From Bradyrhizobium sp. NFR13 (GTDB lineage Bacteria > Pseudomonadota > Alphaproteobacteria > Rhizobiales > Xanthobacteraceae): 64,000 bases of DNA. The stretch lies in the NCBI RefSeq assembly GCF_900114605.1, contig NZ_FOTP01000002.1, positions 930,001 through 994,000 of the forward strand. Reading direction: 5' to 3'. The notes under the pieces were generated by a model, which saw nothing but the letters and a program-made list of their open reading frames with translations, was not told where the DNA came from and ran no database searches. A program made the position numbers and the translations under genes. Position 1 is the stretch's first letter. Each line of letters starts with the position of its first letter. Positions 63,024 through 64,000 of this stretch are shown here, piece after piece.

Positions 63024-63797
63024 CTAACTACGATAGGCCGGTGCACCTGCCGGGGCCGAGGTCACGCCGCCATCGACGAAAATCTCGGCGCCCTGGATGT
63101 TCGATGCATCATCCGATGCGAGAAACAGCACGGTTTTCGCAACTTCTTCCGGCTTGCCGAAACGCCCGAGCGGAATGGTCTGCGACAGACGCTTCTCGAA
63201 TGCGTTGAAAGCTTCCGGCGTCGGCGCAACACGATCCCAGATCGGCGTCGCGGTCGCGCCCGGCGAGACGACATTGACGCGGATATTACGCGGCGACAGT
63301 TCGGACGCCATCACGCGGGCCATGGCGCGCACGCCAGCCTTGCTCGCGGCATAGGCGGCATAGCCGGGATTGCCGAGCACGGAGATCACCGAGCCGTTGA
63401 GAATAATCGATGCGCCGTCGTTGAGATGCGCGGCGGCTGCCTGCACGGTGAAGAACACGGCGGTGATGTTGGTCTTCAAAACGGACTCGAACACGTCGAG
63501 CGCAGTGCCGCCCACCGGCGTATGCGCGCTGATGCCGGCATTGGCAAACACGATGTCCAGCTTGCCGAATTTCTCGACAGCCTTGGCCACGGCGTTCTCG
63601 GTGGCAGGGATATCGGTCGCATCAGCCACGATGCCGATCGCATTCGGGCCGAGTTCGGCGACCGCCTTGTCGAGCTTGGCCTTGTCGCGGCCGGTGATGG
63701 CGACCTTGGCGCCCTCCGCAACGAAGAGCTTTGCCGTGGTCAGGCCAATACCGCTGTTGCCGCCTGTGATGAGCGCCGTCTTGTTCGCTAAACGCAT
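63024..63797 (-). CDS. Short-chain dehydrogenase/reductase (SDR)
   Basis: A 257-residue classical SDR: 'TALITGGNSGIGLTTAKLFV', 'DIVFANAGISAHTPVGGTAL' (NAG motif), catalytic Ser in 'ILNGSVISVLGNPG', YxxxK in 'YAAYAASKAGVRAMARVMAS' and the end 'IFVDGGVTSAPAGAPAYRS'. An Arg in 'VAITGRDKAKLDK' favours NADPH. AGGAGA lies 7 bases before ATG 63797. Divergent from an HxlR-type regulator across the dyad at 63819-63873. Confidence 0.93.
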   Translation of the reverse strand: MRLANKTALITGGNSGIGLTTAKLFVAEGAKVAITGRDKAKLDKAVAELGPNAIGIVADATDIPATENAVAKAVEKFGKLDIVFANAGISAHTPVGGTALDVFESVLKTNITAVFFTVQAAAAHLNDGASIILNGSVISVLGNPGYAAYAASKAGVRAMARVMASELSPRNIRVNVVSPGATATPIWDRVAPTPEAFNAFEKRLSQTIPLGRFGKPEEVAKTVLFLASDDASNIQGAEIFVDGGVTSAPAGAPAYRS

Positions 63798-63818
63798 GAT
63801 GATCTCCTGATGACACAT

Positions 63819-63873
63819 GGTTGCTTTTTGAAACCATATTGCCATTTAGAGCAGATGGTTTCATAATGCAACC
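63819..63873. promoter_or_regulatory. Nested perfect dyad, probable HxlR operator
   Basis: GGTTGC (63819-63824), TGAAACCAT (63829-63837), then after 17 bases ATGGTTTCA (63855-63863) and GCAACC (63868-63873). Every arm is a perfect inverted partner around the centre at 63846. It lies between the SDR start and the HxlR start and is well placed to control both. Confidence 0.75.
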
Positions 63874-63921
63874 ACTCCACCGATCGATCACAAGATTTCT
63901 TTTCTGCTCCAGGACAGTCAC

Positions 63922-64000
63922 ATGGCCAAACGCACCAGTCTGAAGAACTCCACCTGCCCCGTGGCCCGGTCCATGGAGCTGATTGGGGACTGCTGGACGA
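63922..64000 (+). CDS. HxlR-family transcriptional regulator, N-terminal end (runs off window)
   Basis: Only 26 codons are in the window: MAKRTSLKNSTCPVARSMEL then 'IGDCWT'. The CPVARSMELIGDCWT pattern is the start of the HxlR domain, with the usual Cys that can act as redox switch. AGGA lies about 8 bases before the ATG. Divergent from the SDR gene, which it probably represses through the dyad between them. Confidence 0.8.
   Translation, partial: MAKRTSLKNSTCPVARSMELIGDCWT

Noticed and set aside
1-64000. CRISPR array or prophage
   Set aside because: I saw no regularly spaced repeats and no phage structural, integrase or cas-like genes anywhere in the window.

Overview
The window looks like the chromosome of an alphaproteobacterium of the Nitrobacteraceae (Bradyrhizobium / Rhodopseudomonas / Tardiphaga / Afipia group). 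The basis is its high GC content, a Bradyrhizobium-type porin, a single bifunctional Rsh, the gene order rpoZ-rsh-pdxJ-acpS-lepB-rnc-era-recO, alphaproteobacterial-type ParC, and several families of palindromic intergenic repeats that I associate with this group. I cannot name a species.

Left part (1-14.5 kb): the N-terminus of a cyclase-like protein, an RND efflux permease with its membrane-fusion lipoprotein, a CorC/CBS membrane protein and parC. A compact leftward copper-handling module follows (His-rich protein, small lipoprotein, TolC-like lipoprotein, Tat-exported multicopper oxidase, cupredoxin, CusF-like protein), lying between parC and recO. Next, 14.5-24.6 kb is a leftward housekeeping block: rpoZ, rsh, pdxJ, acpS, lepB, rnc, era, a small membrane protein and recO. 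It is broken by a divergent SDR/LysR pair and by a gap holding a strongly structured multi-hairpin element and a large inverted repeat.

Middle (24.9-44 kb): an NYN-domain protein overlapping a type 5 uracil-DNA glycosylase, a divergent LysR / NmrA-like pair, a PrxQ-like protein, smpB, mscL, dapA, a soluble lytic transglycosylase, a major porin with a clear terminator, and tRNA-Ser(GCT). Immediately after the tRNA is a roughly 4-kb cassette (monooxygenase-like, cysteine hydrolase-like, glutathione transferase, SDR, AraC regulator). It is bracketed by a 42-bp imperfect direct repeat, and a rifamycin ADP-ribosyltransferase (arr) gene lies just beyond. Several small secreted or hypothetical proteins and a 36-residue lysine/alanine-rich basic protein gene follow.

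Right part (44-64 kb): gatC-(77-aa protein)-gatA and the separate gatB, a patatin-like lipoprotein, a HisKA_2 sensor kinase, a nitronate monooxygenase, ruvX with an AEC transporter, an AidB-like acyl-CoA dehydrogenase overlapping a CPBP protease, a VanX-like dipeptidase, pyrB-pyrC (the pyrC product lacks the metal-binding HxH), plsY, an orphan PD-(D/E)XK-type protein, dprA, and two divergent HxlR-linked redox pairs (azoR; SDR) up to the right edge.

The most unusual signals are the repeat-bracketed cassette beside tRNA-Ser, the branched structured element at 14641-14790, two very regular operator-like sites (38447-38481 and 63819-63873), and the probable pseudo-dihydroorotase.
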